A stretch of DNA of 64,000 nt. Origin: Homarus americanus (Eukaryota; Arthropoda; Malacostraca; Decapoda; Nephropidae). The notes under the pieces are model-generated. The model ran no database searches. It had not been told where the DNA came from and worked only from the letters and a program-made list of their open reading frames with translations. The translations under genes and the position numbers were made by a program. The stretch is taken from the NCBI RefSeq assembly GCF_018991925.1, contig NW_024726235.1:1482601-1546600 (forward strand), given 5' to 3'. This document shows positions 22,976 through 33,960 of the stretch, one piece after another. The first letter of the stretch is position 1. Every line of letters begins with the position of its first letter.

Positions 22976-23384
22976 CCATCTTACGTTTTTTTTTTTTTTA
23001 TTGGGCACCCCCCTACATCCTTGTGTAAGGTGAAGCGCAGAAGCGTTTACAGCACCCAACAGGGAAGCATGCTAAGTTCATGCTTGCCTTTATGTCTCAT
23101 GAGTTAAGGGCGTAGAAGCCTGAAGAGTCAAGGGCGTAGAAGCCTGAAGAGTCAGTGGTTTTTGTCATCAAGTTATTGGAAGCTCCAACAACTCCCTGAA
23201 TACGAATTCGCAACTTTCGACTTACAACAGGTACCTACTTTACTGCTAGGTGAACAGGGACTAATGGGGGCTAGGAAGTAAGTCCAAACAACTTCCACCG
23301 GCCCGGGAATCGAACCGGTGACATCTCGCTTGCGAGGCAAGAACGGTACCGCTTCTACCACCGGTCCCCCCACCATCTTACGTT
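22976..23384 (-). mobile_element. tRNA-derived SINE with 12-bp target duplication
   Basis: The element (about 22988-23372) lies on the minus strand. Its head reads GGACCGGTGGTAGAAGCGGT with an A-box-like start. It continues through an anticodon-type hairpin CTTGC-CTCGCAA-GCGAG (anticodon position CGC, tRNA-Ala-like) to a perfect B box, GGTTCGATTCC. A body of about 300 bases follows, containing a tandem duplication of GGGCGTAGAAGCCTGAAGAG (23108-23153), and ends in a poly(A) tail (poly(T) at 22988-23000 on plus). CCATCTTACGTT occurs at both edges (22976-22987, 23373-23384) as a perfect target-site duplication. It has no coding capacity and would be mobilised by LINE machinery. The acceptor stem does not pair, so it is not a functional tRNA gene. 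Confidence 0.9.
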
Positions 23385-23931
23385 AACTTGACAGGTAGGT
23401 GGAGAGAACCTTCGTCTCGACCATACCTGGAATCTCAAGCTCATTAAGACCTGGTCAAGCGGAAGTGGGCCGTCTGGCGAGGGTGAAATTGTTTACATAA
23501 CGCGCGTTTTCCAAAATAAATCCAGAGGGAATCCGAGTTCAAGGAGAATTTTAAAATATTAAACTCGGATCTCGATTTTCTTTTCCATTATCAATAATCA
23601 ATGATGAACCATTTATAAATGGCATTTGGATTCGTTCCGAGTTGTTATTCCATACTTCGAACTGCTCCAAAGTCATTCTGAACCCGTACCGAACTGTCAA
23701 TTCTAATCGCCCAGGACCTGTCATTGTCCAACATTTCTGTCATGTCATTTCCAACCAGGCGCTCTGACCTGTAATGTCATTTATAATCTCCTTGTCATGT
23801 CATTTTGATCAGTCACAATCGATCTTTCTGAACCAATTCTGACCTGTCATTCTCAACGTGTCACCTGTCAGAGAGCAATATCAAATCAGTTCACTCAACC
23901 TATGACTCAGAGGCTATAGCTTAAAAGGCGT

Positions 23932-23937
<6 letters not shown>
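23385..23937. other. Stretch with degenerate ACCTGTCATT words
   Basis: Between 23700 and 23870, GACCTGTCATT/CATGTCATTT recurs about seven times without a fixed period, so an old minisatellite is possible. Nothing else is recognised. Confidence 0.4.

Positions 23938-23979
<42 letters not shown>
23938..23979. repeat. (GA)n microsatellite
   Basis: Uninterrupted GA run. Confidence 0.98.
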
Positions 23980-23981
<2 letters not shown>

Positions 23982-24967
23982 AAGTATGGCAGCTCAACAA
24001 AACTATAAGTTGACAAGCCGTAAATAGTAATGCTGCTGACGTCACGGGTGGGCAGAGCTTGCTTATGTAAAGAAAGAAAGAAAGAAAAAACATAACGGGT
24101 GGCTCGTGAGGGCCTTCTTAAGAGTGGTCTACACTACAGGGGCGGATTATTATGGTAATTTCTGTATACCGTAACCGTGGACTAAGGGACACTTCCAAGT
24201 GGCTGACGCGAGACAAAGCCTTAACTTTGCTGCCAAAAACGATTCCAGGAATTTTTTAATGGACTCATATCACGTTAGCCTCTCTATAAATGTTGACTGA
24301 GGGTCTTTTTAATGACAGGTTGAGCTGAATTAAGATGAAGGCCAAGAAAGGCGCCACACTTATGCTTAAAAAGACAGCAATGAGATCTACATTTTCCTCA
24401 CACGTTACGTAAAACTCTCCTGACTGTATCGTTGATTATTATCTGCTGGCGGTTTCTTCTTACTGAGGGGAACGCTTATGTAACACACACGTAATCATAA
24501 ATACTCACTCTCACTGACACACATACATATCATCCATGAATACACGACCCTACATACGCTGATATAAACACACACGCGTCCTCCCTGCCGGAATATCAGC
24601 AAAATCCTGCCAAAAGTGACAATTTAATTTCGGAAAGGAGTGGAGTCGGTGTTGAACAGTGATAAACAGTGATGAACAGTGATGAACAGTGTTTGGTTCG
24701 GTGAAGTCAAAACTAGACAGTAACAGCTGAGAGTCGTGGCCAAGTTAACCTTCACACCTACCAATGAGGCCCCGACCATCATCTTCTGTCCAGGCGGTAT
24801 AGTGTTAATCAGTCCACTCTGGGAACAACAGTGGGTCGGCTTTACACTTGACCATGAGATACCACAACACCACTTGGCACCACACCACACGGTATCTCCA
24901 AGACACTGCGATGCAAGGAGCGAGATGCTACGAAGTTACGTGAAGTCCTTCATGTGAACACCTATGG
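23980..24967. other. Gene-free stretch
   Basis: Contains TGACGTCA at 24037-24044 and GTGATGAACAGTGATGAACA (24658-24690, ~11-bp unit). The DNA from about 24730 may be the left part of the retroposon ending at 25261. Confidence 0.4.
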
Positions 24968-25202
24968 TCGAGCTACTGCACCACGTGGCCTACGTGACCT
25001 CACACAGTAGGGCAAGAGACGAACCCGGGCCATCAACTGTAAACTATAATTTGTATGTTCAACTCATGTTCCTTCTCCTTTTAGTAATGAAGGCTTGTGT
25101 TAAGCGACCCACCTACCGCCTGTCATTGTACTGTATATAATAAGTCATTTCTGTCCAATTGTATATTTTCACCCCTTTGCCTGCTGAACATTTTCAATAA
25201 AC

Positions 25203-25261
<59 letters not shown>
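24968..25261 (+). mobile_element. Retroposon 3' end with (TTA)n tail, copy 2
   Basis: Same 3' module as 7921-8129: GAGCTACTGCACCA, TTTGTATGTTCAACTCATG, CCTTCTCCTTTTAGTAATGA, GTGTTAAGCGACCCACC. It ends with TTTTCAATAAACTGTTATTA continuing into (TTA)n. It is less decayed than copy 1. The upstream plus frame 24736-24957 has no recognised domain. Confidence 0.65.
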
Positions 25262-25262
<1 letters not shown>

Positions 25263-25354
25263 TCTCTCTCTACGCGTATCAGTCAAAGGTACACACCCGC
25301 CACATTTCAGTAACATGGAAGGGGCCACGAGGACACAACAGGCAGGAGATACCC

Positions 25355-25359
<5 letters not shown>

Positions 25360-25400
<41 letters not shown>
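25360..25400. repeat. (CA)n microsatellite
   Basis: Uninterrupted CA run. Confidence 0.97.
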
Positions 25401-25402
<2 letters not shown>

Positions 25403-25615
25403 GGGGGAGTAGGATACTATGGGACATTGAAAGAAAAGTGTCGGGGGATGCAGAGGGACATTGTGCGGATCGTAAGACATTTGACTTGCCTTAGGACACC
25501 AACGTCATGGGACTATGGGGGACATAAGACACCTTGGATACAACACGGGGACATCGAGAGAGAGAGAGAGGTGGGTCAGGAAAATGAATCAACCGTATGA
25601 GAGTCGACCATCTCC

Positions 25616-25830
25616 CGCAGCCCGCATCACCCACTCCACCCTACTCACCCACCCGCCTCCCTACTCACCCACCCTACCTCCCCTACTCACCCACCCTACC
25701 TCCCCCCTCACCCACCCCTACCTCCCTCACCCGCCCCCTACCTCCCCCCTCCCACCCACCCCTACCTCCCCCTACTCACCCACCCCTACCCCCCCCTACT
25801 TACCCTCCCCTACCTCCTCCCACTTTCTCC
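25616..25830. repeat. C-rich CTCACCCACCCTACCTCCC minisatellite
   Basis: About ten irregular 18-21-bp units. The Pro/Thr/Leu-rich frames across it are artefacts. Confidence 0.9.
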
Positions 25831-26131
25831 ATCACCAGTTTCCTAATTTCCTGAACCACGTAATTGTAACTTTTTATTATTATTTTCTTCTCTAAAATAG
25901 TGAAGACATTTTTAACCAATTTGTTTTTTATTTATTGTTGTTATTCGGCTCTTACCAACTGGCGTGAGTGACTGCCCCCTTATTACTAACTAAAGCCTGG
26001 TGGGAGGGGAGTCGGCTTTGAGGGGCAGGGGGAGGCTGTGGTAGTGGTGAGAGGGAGGGAGGGAGATAAGAAGGGGAAGGAAGGCAGACGAAATGATAAA
26101 AAGGAAGGAGGGAGATGGAAGGAAGACAGAG

Positions 26132-26133
26132 GG

Positions 26134-26166
<33 letters not shown>
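26132..26166. repeat. (CA)n microsatellite
   Basis: CA run at the right edge of a GGAAGG purine-rich patch (26025-26130). Confidence 0.95.
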
Positions 26167-26167
<1 letters not shown>

Positions 26168-26427
26168 ATATATAAACCACAACCTTTAAATACCATGCCA
26201 GGCCAGGACCACACACACACACACTTTACCACACAATCTATAAACTCGTGCAACTTTTAGAGACGGCTAAGAATACCACAGAAGGTATACAAACTCCCTG
26301 GTATAGCTGTAGACTGCAGATAGAGAGATAGATAGAGTCATGGGTGTGTATTCCATTATGGATAATAGACCCGCCCACCCAATCCCCTCCTTGTGCTTGC
26401 AATATTTACAAGTCAATCTGGATCTGT

Positions 26428-26503
26428 TACACACACACACACACATACACACACATACACACACACATACACACACACACACACACATACACACACACAC
26501 ACA
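26428..26503. repeat. (CA)n with CATA interruptions
   Basis: CA run broken by ACATAC about every 10-20 bases. Confidence 0.97.
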
Positions 26504-26618
26504 ACTCCCCCTCCTTCGTCGCCTTCTTCTCATCTCTCTGTCTGAATGTCTGTGATCCGCAGAGAATGTGGATACAATACTCAATCTAACCCAAAGAGGA
26601 ACCCAACACACAAACTGC

Positions 26619-26690
26619 TCAGACGGGAATCGAACCCAGGCCCCCTAGATTGCTATGACAGTACGTTAACCACTCGACCACTAGATATAC
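26619..26690 (-). mobile_element. tRNA-like SINE head, second family
   Basis: On the minus strand, CTAGTGGTCGAGTGGTTAAC holds an A box (TGGTCGAGTGG, 26680-26670) and GGGTTCGATTCCCGTC a B box (26637-26627), 33 bases apart. This is tRNA-like spacing. The ends do not form an acceptor stem. Sequence beyond 26619 (GCAGTTTGTGTGTTGGG...) is probably the SINE body, with no clear 3' end. The head differs from the Ala-like head at 23372. Confidence 0.65.
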
Positions 26691-26977
26691 AACTACAGGT
26701 ATATGTAGAAGAAATACCAGGTAAGGTAGAGCCATTATACAAGACTATACACTGTTAAACACCCAAAATACACAGGACATACCAGGTGAAGTACAGGTAA
26801 TTAACACCACTAAATATACACTAGGAAACACCCAAAATAGACAAGAAAATACCAGGTGAGATGGAGGTTAATTAAGGCCTTAAATGAACGGGAATTAACT
26901 GAGAGGACACGACTAATACCCTGTGACCTGGGAACACCTGTAGGATGCCAGGTGGGAGAGACGACCAGAGACCATGT

Positions 26978-26981
<4 letters not shown>

Positions 26982-27047
<66 letters not shown>
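26982..27047. repeat. (TC)n microsatellite
   Basis: Uninterrupted TC run of about 66 bases. Confidence 0.98.
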
Positions 27048-27050
<3 letters not shown>

Positions 27051-27214
27051 CACCTAAAGGAGAGAGAAAGGAGAGTGTGAAGTCAACATGTATATTTGAC
27101 CCAAGAATGTTCACAAAATTCACCAGGGCTCAAGTTCACAGATCTTACCGAGTTCAAAAAGTTCACATGTTCGTTCACCTTAGGGGGTTGACTGTGTTTA
27201 TGTGGTGATCAGGT

Positions 27215-27217
<3 letters not shown>

Positions 27218-27277
<60 letters not shown>
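27218..27277. repeat. (CA)n microsatellite
   Basis: Uninterrupted CA run. Confidence 0.98.
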
Positions 27278-27278
<1 letters not shown>

Positions 27279-27299
27279 AGTTATGTCAAAGTTCAAAGT

Positions 27300-27660
27300 T
27301 CACTGATCTCCAAGATTACACGCATTTCTATCCCCTGAGTTCATTCACTGTAGAGTTCACAAAAGGTTCATTCATTCGTTCGTGAGTATAAAAGTTCGTT
27401 TACTTGAAAGAGTTCAATGAGTTCCTCCACTGCAGAATTTACAGAAATCGCAAAGTTCAATCACTTTTAATCAGCAACTTCATTCACTGACGAGTTCTGA
27501 GTTCATTCACTTGCTGGGGGGTTCAGAGGTCATTCACTGCTGGGGGTTCAGAAGTTATTCACTGCTGGGGGGTCAGAGGTCAATCACTTGCTGGGGGGTG
27601 GGTCAGAGGTCATTTCACTGCTTGGGGGAGTTCAGAGGGCAATTAATGCATACTTGATTA
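27300..27660. repeat. Degenerate GTTCATTCACTGCTGGGGG minisatellite
   Basis: Units of 25-33 bp with core TTCAGAGGTCATTCACTGCT. They are clearest at 27490-27650 and become shorter GAGTTCA words to the left. Confidence 0.8.
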
Positions 27661-27718
27661 ATTCCTCTCCCTGTATAGATCACTAAATCAGGTCAGAGTT
27701 CAGTACAAAATTGCATCT

Positions 27719-27905
27719 TCATTATTATTATTATTATCATTATTATTATTATTATTATCATCGTTGATCGTTGTTGTTGTTGCTGCTATCATTATTACTA
27801 ATAATATTATAATCATTTTATTATTACAAACTATAATGATTACAACAACAATACTAATTAAAAAAACAATAATAATAATAATAATAATAATAAAAATAAT
27901 AATGT
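27719..27905. repeat. (ATT)n ... (AAT)n clusters
   Basis: ATT run at 27719-27766 and AAT run at 27868-27905, about 100 bases apart in opposite orientation, with mixed triplets between. Together they could fold into a long AT hairpin. Confidence 0.9.
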
Positions 27906-28439
27906 AATAACAACAACGACAACAGCATCAATAATAATAAGAGCAGTGATGTAACAAGTACAAATAGTGTTTCAACGATGTAATAAACGAGGCAGAAGGT
28001 CAACAGGGGTGGTGGGCGGTAATCCTCAACGTCAGCTCTACCCACTGATGACCCGACTCTCTCTCTCTCTCTCTCTCCTTCTCAACCCCGCCAGTGAAAG
28101 ACCAGATAAACACACACAAGTTAGGTTAGGTTAGTTTGTGTTAGGTTTCGTTTAGTTAGTTTAGGTTAACGAAATTAGGTCGTGTCTGAGGTGGGATGGA
28201 GAGCCAAGGTCGTGGTCACCTGTACAACATTGGTGATAATCTACCTGTCCTTCATCACACTCTGGTCCCCCTTACCTGGCTCTCACCTCCCCCTTTCCCA
28301 CCTTCCTTCACTACACCCTACTTATGCTCACAAGAAAACCTTACAAGTGTAATTTTCTCACTTATGTAAGAGGTTCCCCTTCCATTCCTCCTCCTTTCCT
28401 TTGTCTTCCCATTTTCTCTCCCTTATTCTCCCTCCCGTC

Positions 28440-28444
28440 TACAA

Positions 28445-28492
<48 letters not shown>
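28440..28492. repeat. (TC)n microsatellite
   Basis: Uninterrupted TC run in a CT-rich stretch. A shorter TC run lies at 28056-28078. Confidence 0.97.
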
Positions 28493-28498
<6 letters not shown>

Positions 28499-28588
28499 CT
28501 GTTTGCCACCCTCACCATCTTTCTTTCTCTGTCTATCTCTGTCTACCTGTCTCCCCTTCTCTCTCTTTATCCACCTGGGTCGTATCTG

Positions 28589-28628
<40 letters not shown>
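28589..28628. repeat. (CA)n microsatellite
   Basis: CA run followed by CTGGAGGTGAGTAG, a donor-like sequence without a supporting exon. Confidence 0.95.
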
Positions 28629-28630
<2 letters not shown>

Positions 28631-28689
28631 GAGGTGAGTAGTACTAGCCACAGCCTTACTCTCGTCACAACCAACGGCGGAGACAACGA

Positions 28690-28995
28690 ACTCCGTCTTC
28701 TTCTCCTCTTCCTCCTCCTCCCCTGCCTATCTACACTTCCCCACTTCTTCTTCCTCCTCTTCTTCCTCCTGCATCTTCCACACTTCCTCCTCTTCCTCCT
28801 GCGTTACACCCCATTTCCTCCTCCTGCGTCTCTCCTCCTCCTCCTCTACCCTGTCTGTCTGATTGGGCATGGGAGGGGTGGGGTTAGGCAGGGAGGGGCG
28901 GGGTTAGGCAGAGGGGCAGGGTGGGCAGTGGAGGGGCAGGGCGGGGAGCGGCAGGAGGCAGGGCGGGGTTAGGCCGGACGAGGCGGGGTGAGCCA
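28690..28995. repeat. CT-rich then G-rich low-complexity pair
   Basis: CTCCTCTTCC repeats to about 28855, then an irregular ~19-bp GGGCAGGGAGGGGCGGGGTTA array (28866-28995). The strand skew reverses sharply at 28860. Confidence 0.85.
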
Positions 28996-29198
28996 TAGAC
29001 ACACCCAGACACACACACACACACGTCAGGGAACCATAAATGGCCACCCTAACGACGTCCTGTTTCCAACTGTCAACATGAGTCAACAGCTTCGGGATAA
29101 AAGGCAGATTCGTCCTTATTTTTTTCCCCTTTTATAATGGCTGAAAGTCAAGGTATGTATATGCCCTTAATGATGTCAACAACACGCTAAAAACACCA

Positions 29199-29385
29199 TC
29201 ATGCTCCGACTATTATGCTCTGACTGTCATACTAAGACTATTATGCTCCGACTATCATCCGCCGACTATCATGCTCAGACTATCATCCCCCGACTATCAT
29301 CCCCCGACCATCATGCTCAGACTATCATCCCCCGACCATCATGCTCAGACTATCATCCCCCGACTATCATACCCAGACCACATAA
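29199..29385. repeat. 14-bp minisatellite GACTATCATGCTCA / GACTATCATCCCCC
   Basis: About thirteen 14-bp units of two alternating types (GCTCA and CCCCC endings). Confidence 0.93.
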
Positions 29386-29856
29386 CATATAAAACTTGTA
29401 AATATTGTACACTAATACTTTAATCAATAAACTACACACAAAATACATTATAAAACCTGAACTCTGTATAATTATCAGCATACAGTTAAATCAGACACTT
29501 CAAGACAATAGGATTAGTTAAATAAATCAACAAACAAATAAATAAATTAGACAAATAAATTAGACAAATAAATAACCTCACTTGACGAACACATCACCTG
29601 CCGAAGACCTAGTGACCTCCTTCTACTCCTCCTTGGGGTGTAAACTACCATCTTAACTACACCATTTACCTGTGTAAGAGAAATAAACAACATTAAAACA
29701 AAAAACTTTAGTTAAATTGTTATTCTAATTAAATAAAAGATAGTAGTTATTATTAAATGTCTTAGTAATAGATGTTAACAATAGCATAGAGTAAATTTAG
29801 TCACGTGATGTGAAATCGGCGTCTGATTGGTTATGACGTCAACATCTCCCTGTAGC
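29386..29856. other. Gene-free AT-rich stretch
   Basis: Includes (AAATA)/(AATTAGAC) low-complexity DNA at 29515-29575 and a TGACGTCA at 29834-29841. No gene seen. Confidence 0.45.
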
Positions 29857-30243
29857 AGTTGTTTACGGACCCCACCAGTGATTTATAAGTTGTTTACAGA
29901 TCCCACCAGTGATTTATAAGTTGTTTACAGATCCCACCAGTGATTTATAAGTTGTTTACAGATCCCACCAGTGATTTATAAGTTGTTTACGGACCCCACC
30001 AGTGATTTATAAGTTGTTTACGGACCCCACCAGTGATTTATAAGTTGTTTACAGATCCCACCAGTGATTTATAAGTTGTTTACGGACCCCACCAGTGATT
30101 TATAAGTTGTTTACGGACCCCACCAGTGATTTATAAGTTGTTTACGGACCCCACCAGTGATTTATAAGTTGTTTACGGATCCCACCAGTGATTTATAAGT
30201 TGTTTACAGATCCCACCAGCCATTTAAAAGTTGTTTACGGACC
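29857..30243. repeat. 31-bp array with a TGTTTAC core
   Basis: About twelve copies of TTGTTTACGGACCCCACCAG followed by TGATTTATAAG. Variation is confined mainly to GGACCCC/AGATCCC. Each unit contains TGTTTAC, a forkhead-factor consensus. Adjacent units are head-to-tail with no spacers, so this is not CRISPR-like. Confidence 0.97.
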
Positions 30244-30329
30244 CCATCAGCTTCACCCCTTCCTACCGTGTTATTTCCGGATTACGAAGACCAGACGAAA
30301 TCACAACGCTGCTAATTGGAACAGATGGC

Positions 30330-30460
30330 AGCCATCCCTATCAGATCACAGCCAGTTATACCAGATCACAGCTCGTATCATGCCAGATCACTGCACATCA
30401 TACCAGATCACAGTATATCATGCCAGATTACTGTAAATTATACCAGATCACAGCACAGCA
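30330..30460. repeat. Degenerate CCAGATCACAG repeat
   Basis: Seven units of ATACCAGATCACAG spaced 14-26 bases. Confidence 0.85.
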
Positions 30461-32152
30461 AACAACAACACATCACATCACCCACAACACAGCTAAATCA
30501 CATCAAATCAGACCACCCCCCCCAAAAAAAATCACCGTAGCCACAGCACAAGACAGCAACAGCTATCCTTGGCAGCAGAGAATCAATACCCGGTTGTCCC
30601 AGACCTCAAATTGTCAATGACAGGCAAGGGATGGGCGTGGCCTATCTCCTCCGCCAACCAGGAACGCCGCGCTCTCTCATTGGTCAGGTGAGGGCGCCCC
30701 GTGGGAAGGAAAACACCGAGGGTCGACCTGAATGACTGGGGTGACGTCTGAGAGCGGAGCCATCCTCATTGATGGCTCTTAGCGACGTAGTAAAGGTAAA
30801 TAACACGCATATATGAACACCTGTTGATGAGATAAATAAGTGGTGGAAAACATATAGCAGAGTATAGGTGTGTTTTTAGGCATCTTTATATCAGTGACGC
30901 CTGAGAGCGGGACAATTTTACTCCTGAAATTTCCTCGTTTATTAATAATCTACGTGTGAATATCAATTGGTGAGTAAATAAGCTCATAAATAAACAGACA
31001 CCAGCAGCATATTGATATAATAATCTCTTTCGGTAAGTTTTACCTCAATGAAAGATGTGAATGGCCAATGACGTCACAAGGCGGCCCCCTACTGACGGAG
31101 GTCCAGGAGGAGGAGGAGCAGGAGGAACTCTACTCCCCACTCCCCATCCCCTCATTTAGTAAAGAATAATAACACATACATGGGAACACCTCCACAGTCA
31201 TTAGTATAAATTATAATACTAAAAAAAATGGAAGTATAATTATTAGGCAGATAATACCAACAGTGTATAAATGATAAGAATTGGTAAGAACACGGACACC
31301 TCTTGATCAGTGTTAAATGTACGTACACAAGAACACGAACGAGAGTTATTATACTGTAGAGAGAGAGAGAGAGAGAGAGAGAGTCTTAACACACCCTGTA
31401 CACAATGCCCTCTCAGACTAACCCCTACGATGCTGTAGCGCAAGGAACACTGGACCTGACAAACAGTTGGTGATAAGGGAGAAATAACCTCAGCTAACCT
31501 AGCCTAAACTAACCTAACCTCACGTAACTTAACCTAACCTGTAAGTATTGTAGCCTAACTTTTACGATGCTGTTAAACACTTGAGAGTCTAGATTGGTCG
31601 GCCGTGTGAGAAGCTCTGGCAATAAGCTAAATTAAACCCCGAAGGAAAAAAAAAAGCCACACCCACTTCTACAACGCCTCCTGCAGTAGTGGCTAAACCT
31701 TGTGTTGGGTGTACGACATCATGGAGGGAAATATCATGTCTATTTTTTTATTTTTTTATTTTTCTTTATTTTGAAGACGTTTACAATAGAGGGATTCAAT
31801 CACGTGTGTCCGATTCCTTACACTATGACGTTCAGCTGTAAGTTTTAAGCTATCAGAATCTATATAGAGTATAATCCCTTTATATGTTAAGCTATATGTA
31901 CAATAAGGTATCTGATCCTACTTTACTGTACGATCCTATACAGTGCGATGTTAATGTATAAGTACTATGGTTTCTGAATCCACTGTCCGATCTCCCCATA
32001 TTATGATGAGTCAGTTATGAATGATATATATAAACTGTCTTTCCTGAGCTGACTCCTCCTCCTCCTCCTCCTTCGGTCTTGAGTGCGAGAGCCAGTCCAC
32101 TGAGCCCCTGAGAGCTCTTAAGTTAGTCGAAGAGAGCTGCTGTGTGTGAAGG
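30461..32152. other. Mostly featureless stretch
   Basis: Contains TGACGTCA (31069-31076), a (GA)n at 31359-31384, CTAACCTAACCTCA words near 31496-31540, and at 31790-31990 a weak ~140-bp internal duplication (TCCGATTCCTTACACTATGA versus ACGATCCTATACAGTGCGAT). No gene is supported. Confidence 0.4.
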
Positions 32153-32195
32153 GTTGGGTTGGGTTAGGTTAGGTTAGCTTAGCTTAGGTTAGGTC
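32153..32195. repeat. Short interstitial TTAGG block
   Basis: GGGTTGGGTTAGGTTAGGTT and variants, the arthropod telomere pentamer, about eight imperfect units. Confidence 0.85.
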
Positions 32196-32527
32196 GTTTA
32201 ATTATCAGGAGAATTAAGCTAGGGTGCCTAATCTTTACACGATCCCAATATTTAAATAATACAACAGAGAGATATTGAAAACATATAAGACGAAATCAGG
32301 TTGTAGAAACGTTCAGACTGACAGAGGGACACCTGAGGGTTAATATGTACATGCTTCTTTCCCCTTTCATAACGGGGAATAACAAACAATTAGTCGGATA
32401 ATTACTCATTACCCGATTAATCACGGTTGTTGCTCATGAACGAGGCCTTTGATGGCGAGAGAGGCTTTGTGTGCTACCTGGCCCAAAATAACCTCCCTTC
32501 TACCGTTAATTTGAAGGGATTTCTACC

Positions 32528-32530
<3 letters not shown>

Positions 32531-32562
<32 letters not shown>
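32531..32562. repeat. (GA)n microsatellite
   Basis: GA run followed by G8. Confidence 0.97.
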
Positions 32563-32571
<9 letters not shown>

Positions 32572-32885
32572 ATACCTACATATTTTTTTATGCATTCTTT
32601 GTAATGTTTGAGAGATATTAGAAGAAGGAAGTTAAGCAAGCACAACCTAATGTGAAATCTAATCAAGAAACATCACGATATATCAAACCCAACAAGACAG
32701 GATTCGCGGAATATATCGAGAACATTATCCAGGTCACGAGTTAGGCGAGACAACGGGACTGAAAATATGCCAGAACAACAACCAGTATTTGTGCCCAGTG
32801 AAGAAGGAAGCCATGTTGTTCCAGGTATTTGACTATTGGTTTGTTCATGACAGATTCCAAGACTTAGGGGATGACTGAGGAGAGG

Positions 32886-33105
32886 TATACAGTCGCCTCC
32901 ACTCATACCTGGTACAGTTCCTGGCGTGATTTGTGAGATGTGGCACCACTGTGTTTGTTTGCATCATAATTATAACTCCTAGAATGGCCCTAAGGAACCT
33001 CGCAATAGTAGCCAGACTAAGGATGCTAGATAAGCTTTCCACACAGTTGTCACATCTCACAATCGTACCAGCCACTGTACCAGGTATAAGTGTAGGCGAC
33101 TGTAC
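32886..33105. repeat. Inverted repeat, ~60-bp arms, ~100-bp loop
   Basis: The left arm (32886-32946) reads CAGTCGCCTCCACTCATACC then TGGTACAGTTCCTGGC and TTGTGAGATGTG. The reverse complement of 33105-33045 reads CAGTCGCCTACACTTATACC then TGGTACAGTGGCTGG and TTGTGAGATGTG. Similarity is about 80%. No terminal duplication was identified. It could be a fold-back element, a hairpin-RNA source, or an inverted duplication. Flanks outside the arms do not match. Confidence 0.75.
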
Positions 33106-33143
33106 GTGTCAATTGTTAGAGATAGGGTGGATCCCTTCTTTTG

Positions 33144-33364
33144 GGTTTGGCTGTTGGGTTGTTGGTTGCTGGGTTGGTTGGGTTGGGTTGGGGTTGCTGG
33201 GTTGCTGGGTTGGTTAGGTTGGGTTGCTTGGGTTGCTGGGTTGGGTTGGGTTGGGTTGGGTTGGGTTGGGGTTGCTGGGTTGGTTGGGTTGGGGTTGGGT
33301 TGGGTTGAAGGTTGGGTTGGTTGGGTTGGGTTGGGCTGGGTTGGGTTGGGTTTGGGTTGGGTTA
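33144..33364. repeat. GGTTG telomere-like variant array
   Basis: About 220 bases of GGTTG/GGGTT pentamers with GCTG interruptions. Most are TTGGG rather than TTAGG, so this may be a decayed interstitial telomere-type repeat. The Trp/Gly and Pro/Thr/Gln frames are artefacts. Confidence 0.92.
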
Positions 33365-33537
33365 TAGATGGGTTCAAAAAGTTAGTGCACAGTGACATAG
33401 ATCGCCCGAAGATTATCCCTCCCAGCTTATACTATAAGATTAACCAACTAACACTACCGGGGTTAATTTAGTTATGGTGAATTAGGTAAAGTTAAAACTA
33501 GTGTTAGAGTGGTTAATCATTAGGGTGAAATAAACTA

Positions 33538-33540
<3 letters not shown>

Positions 33541-33591
<51 letters not shown>
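33541..33591. repeat. (GA)n microsatellite
   Basis: Uninterrupted GA run ending in C6. Confidence 0.98.
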
Positions 33592-33593
<2 letters not shown>

Positions 33594-33750
33594 CCCCTTG
33601 CGTGAGTGTGAGATATTAGCCACCAGTATTACACCATTGATATAGGAACATTTCTCCGCTACACGTGTTAAAAGTATACCTTCATTAACACTGCCCTGTT
33701 AATGCACTACTGACACACCTCTCTGGCTGTCTGTACTAGTGTTTACTTTT

Positions 33751-33960
33751 TTTTACTACTACTACTACATTTTATTACGACTATACTACTGCTACTTATA
33801 CACTAATACGATATTGCTACTATTATTACTACTATTACTTCTATTATTACTATTACTGCTACTACTATTTCTTCTACTACTAATAATAATAACACTGCTA
33901 CTACTATTACTATTATACTACTGCTATGACTGGTAGGCTACTACTACTATTACTACTACT
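33751..33960. repeat. Mixed (TAC)n/(ATT)n triplet tract
   Basis: Irregular TAC, TTA and TGC triplets, giving a long Leu/Tyr plus frame with no other coding sign. Confidence 0.9.

Noticed and set aside
23296..23372. Functional tRNA-Ala gene
   Set aside because: A and B boxes and anticodon arm are present, but the acceptor stem does not pair and the sequence continues into a SINE body with poly(A) and target duplication.
29857..30243. CRISPR array
   Set aside because: 31-bp units are directly adjacent with no spacers, and the genome is clearly eukaryotic. The same holds for the 31-bp array at 190-549 and the 22-bp arrays.
33144..33364. True chromosome end (telomere)
   Set aside because: Mostly TTGGG, only about 220 bases, with unique DNA on both sides. 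TTAGG blocks elsewhere in the window are shorter still.
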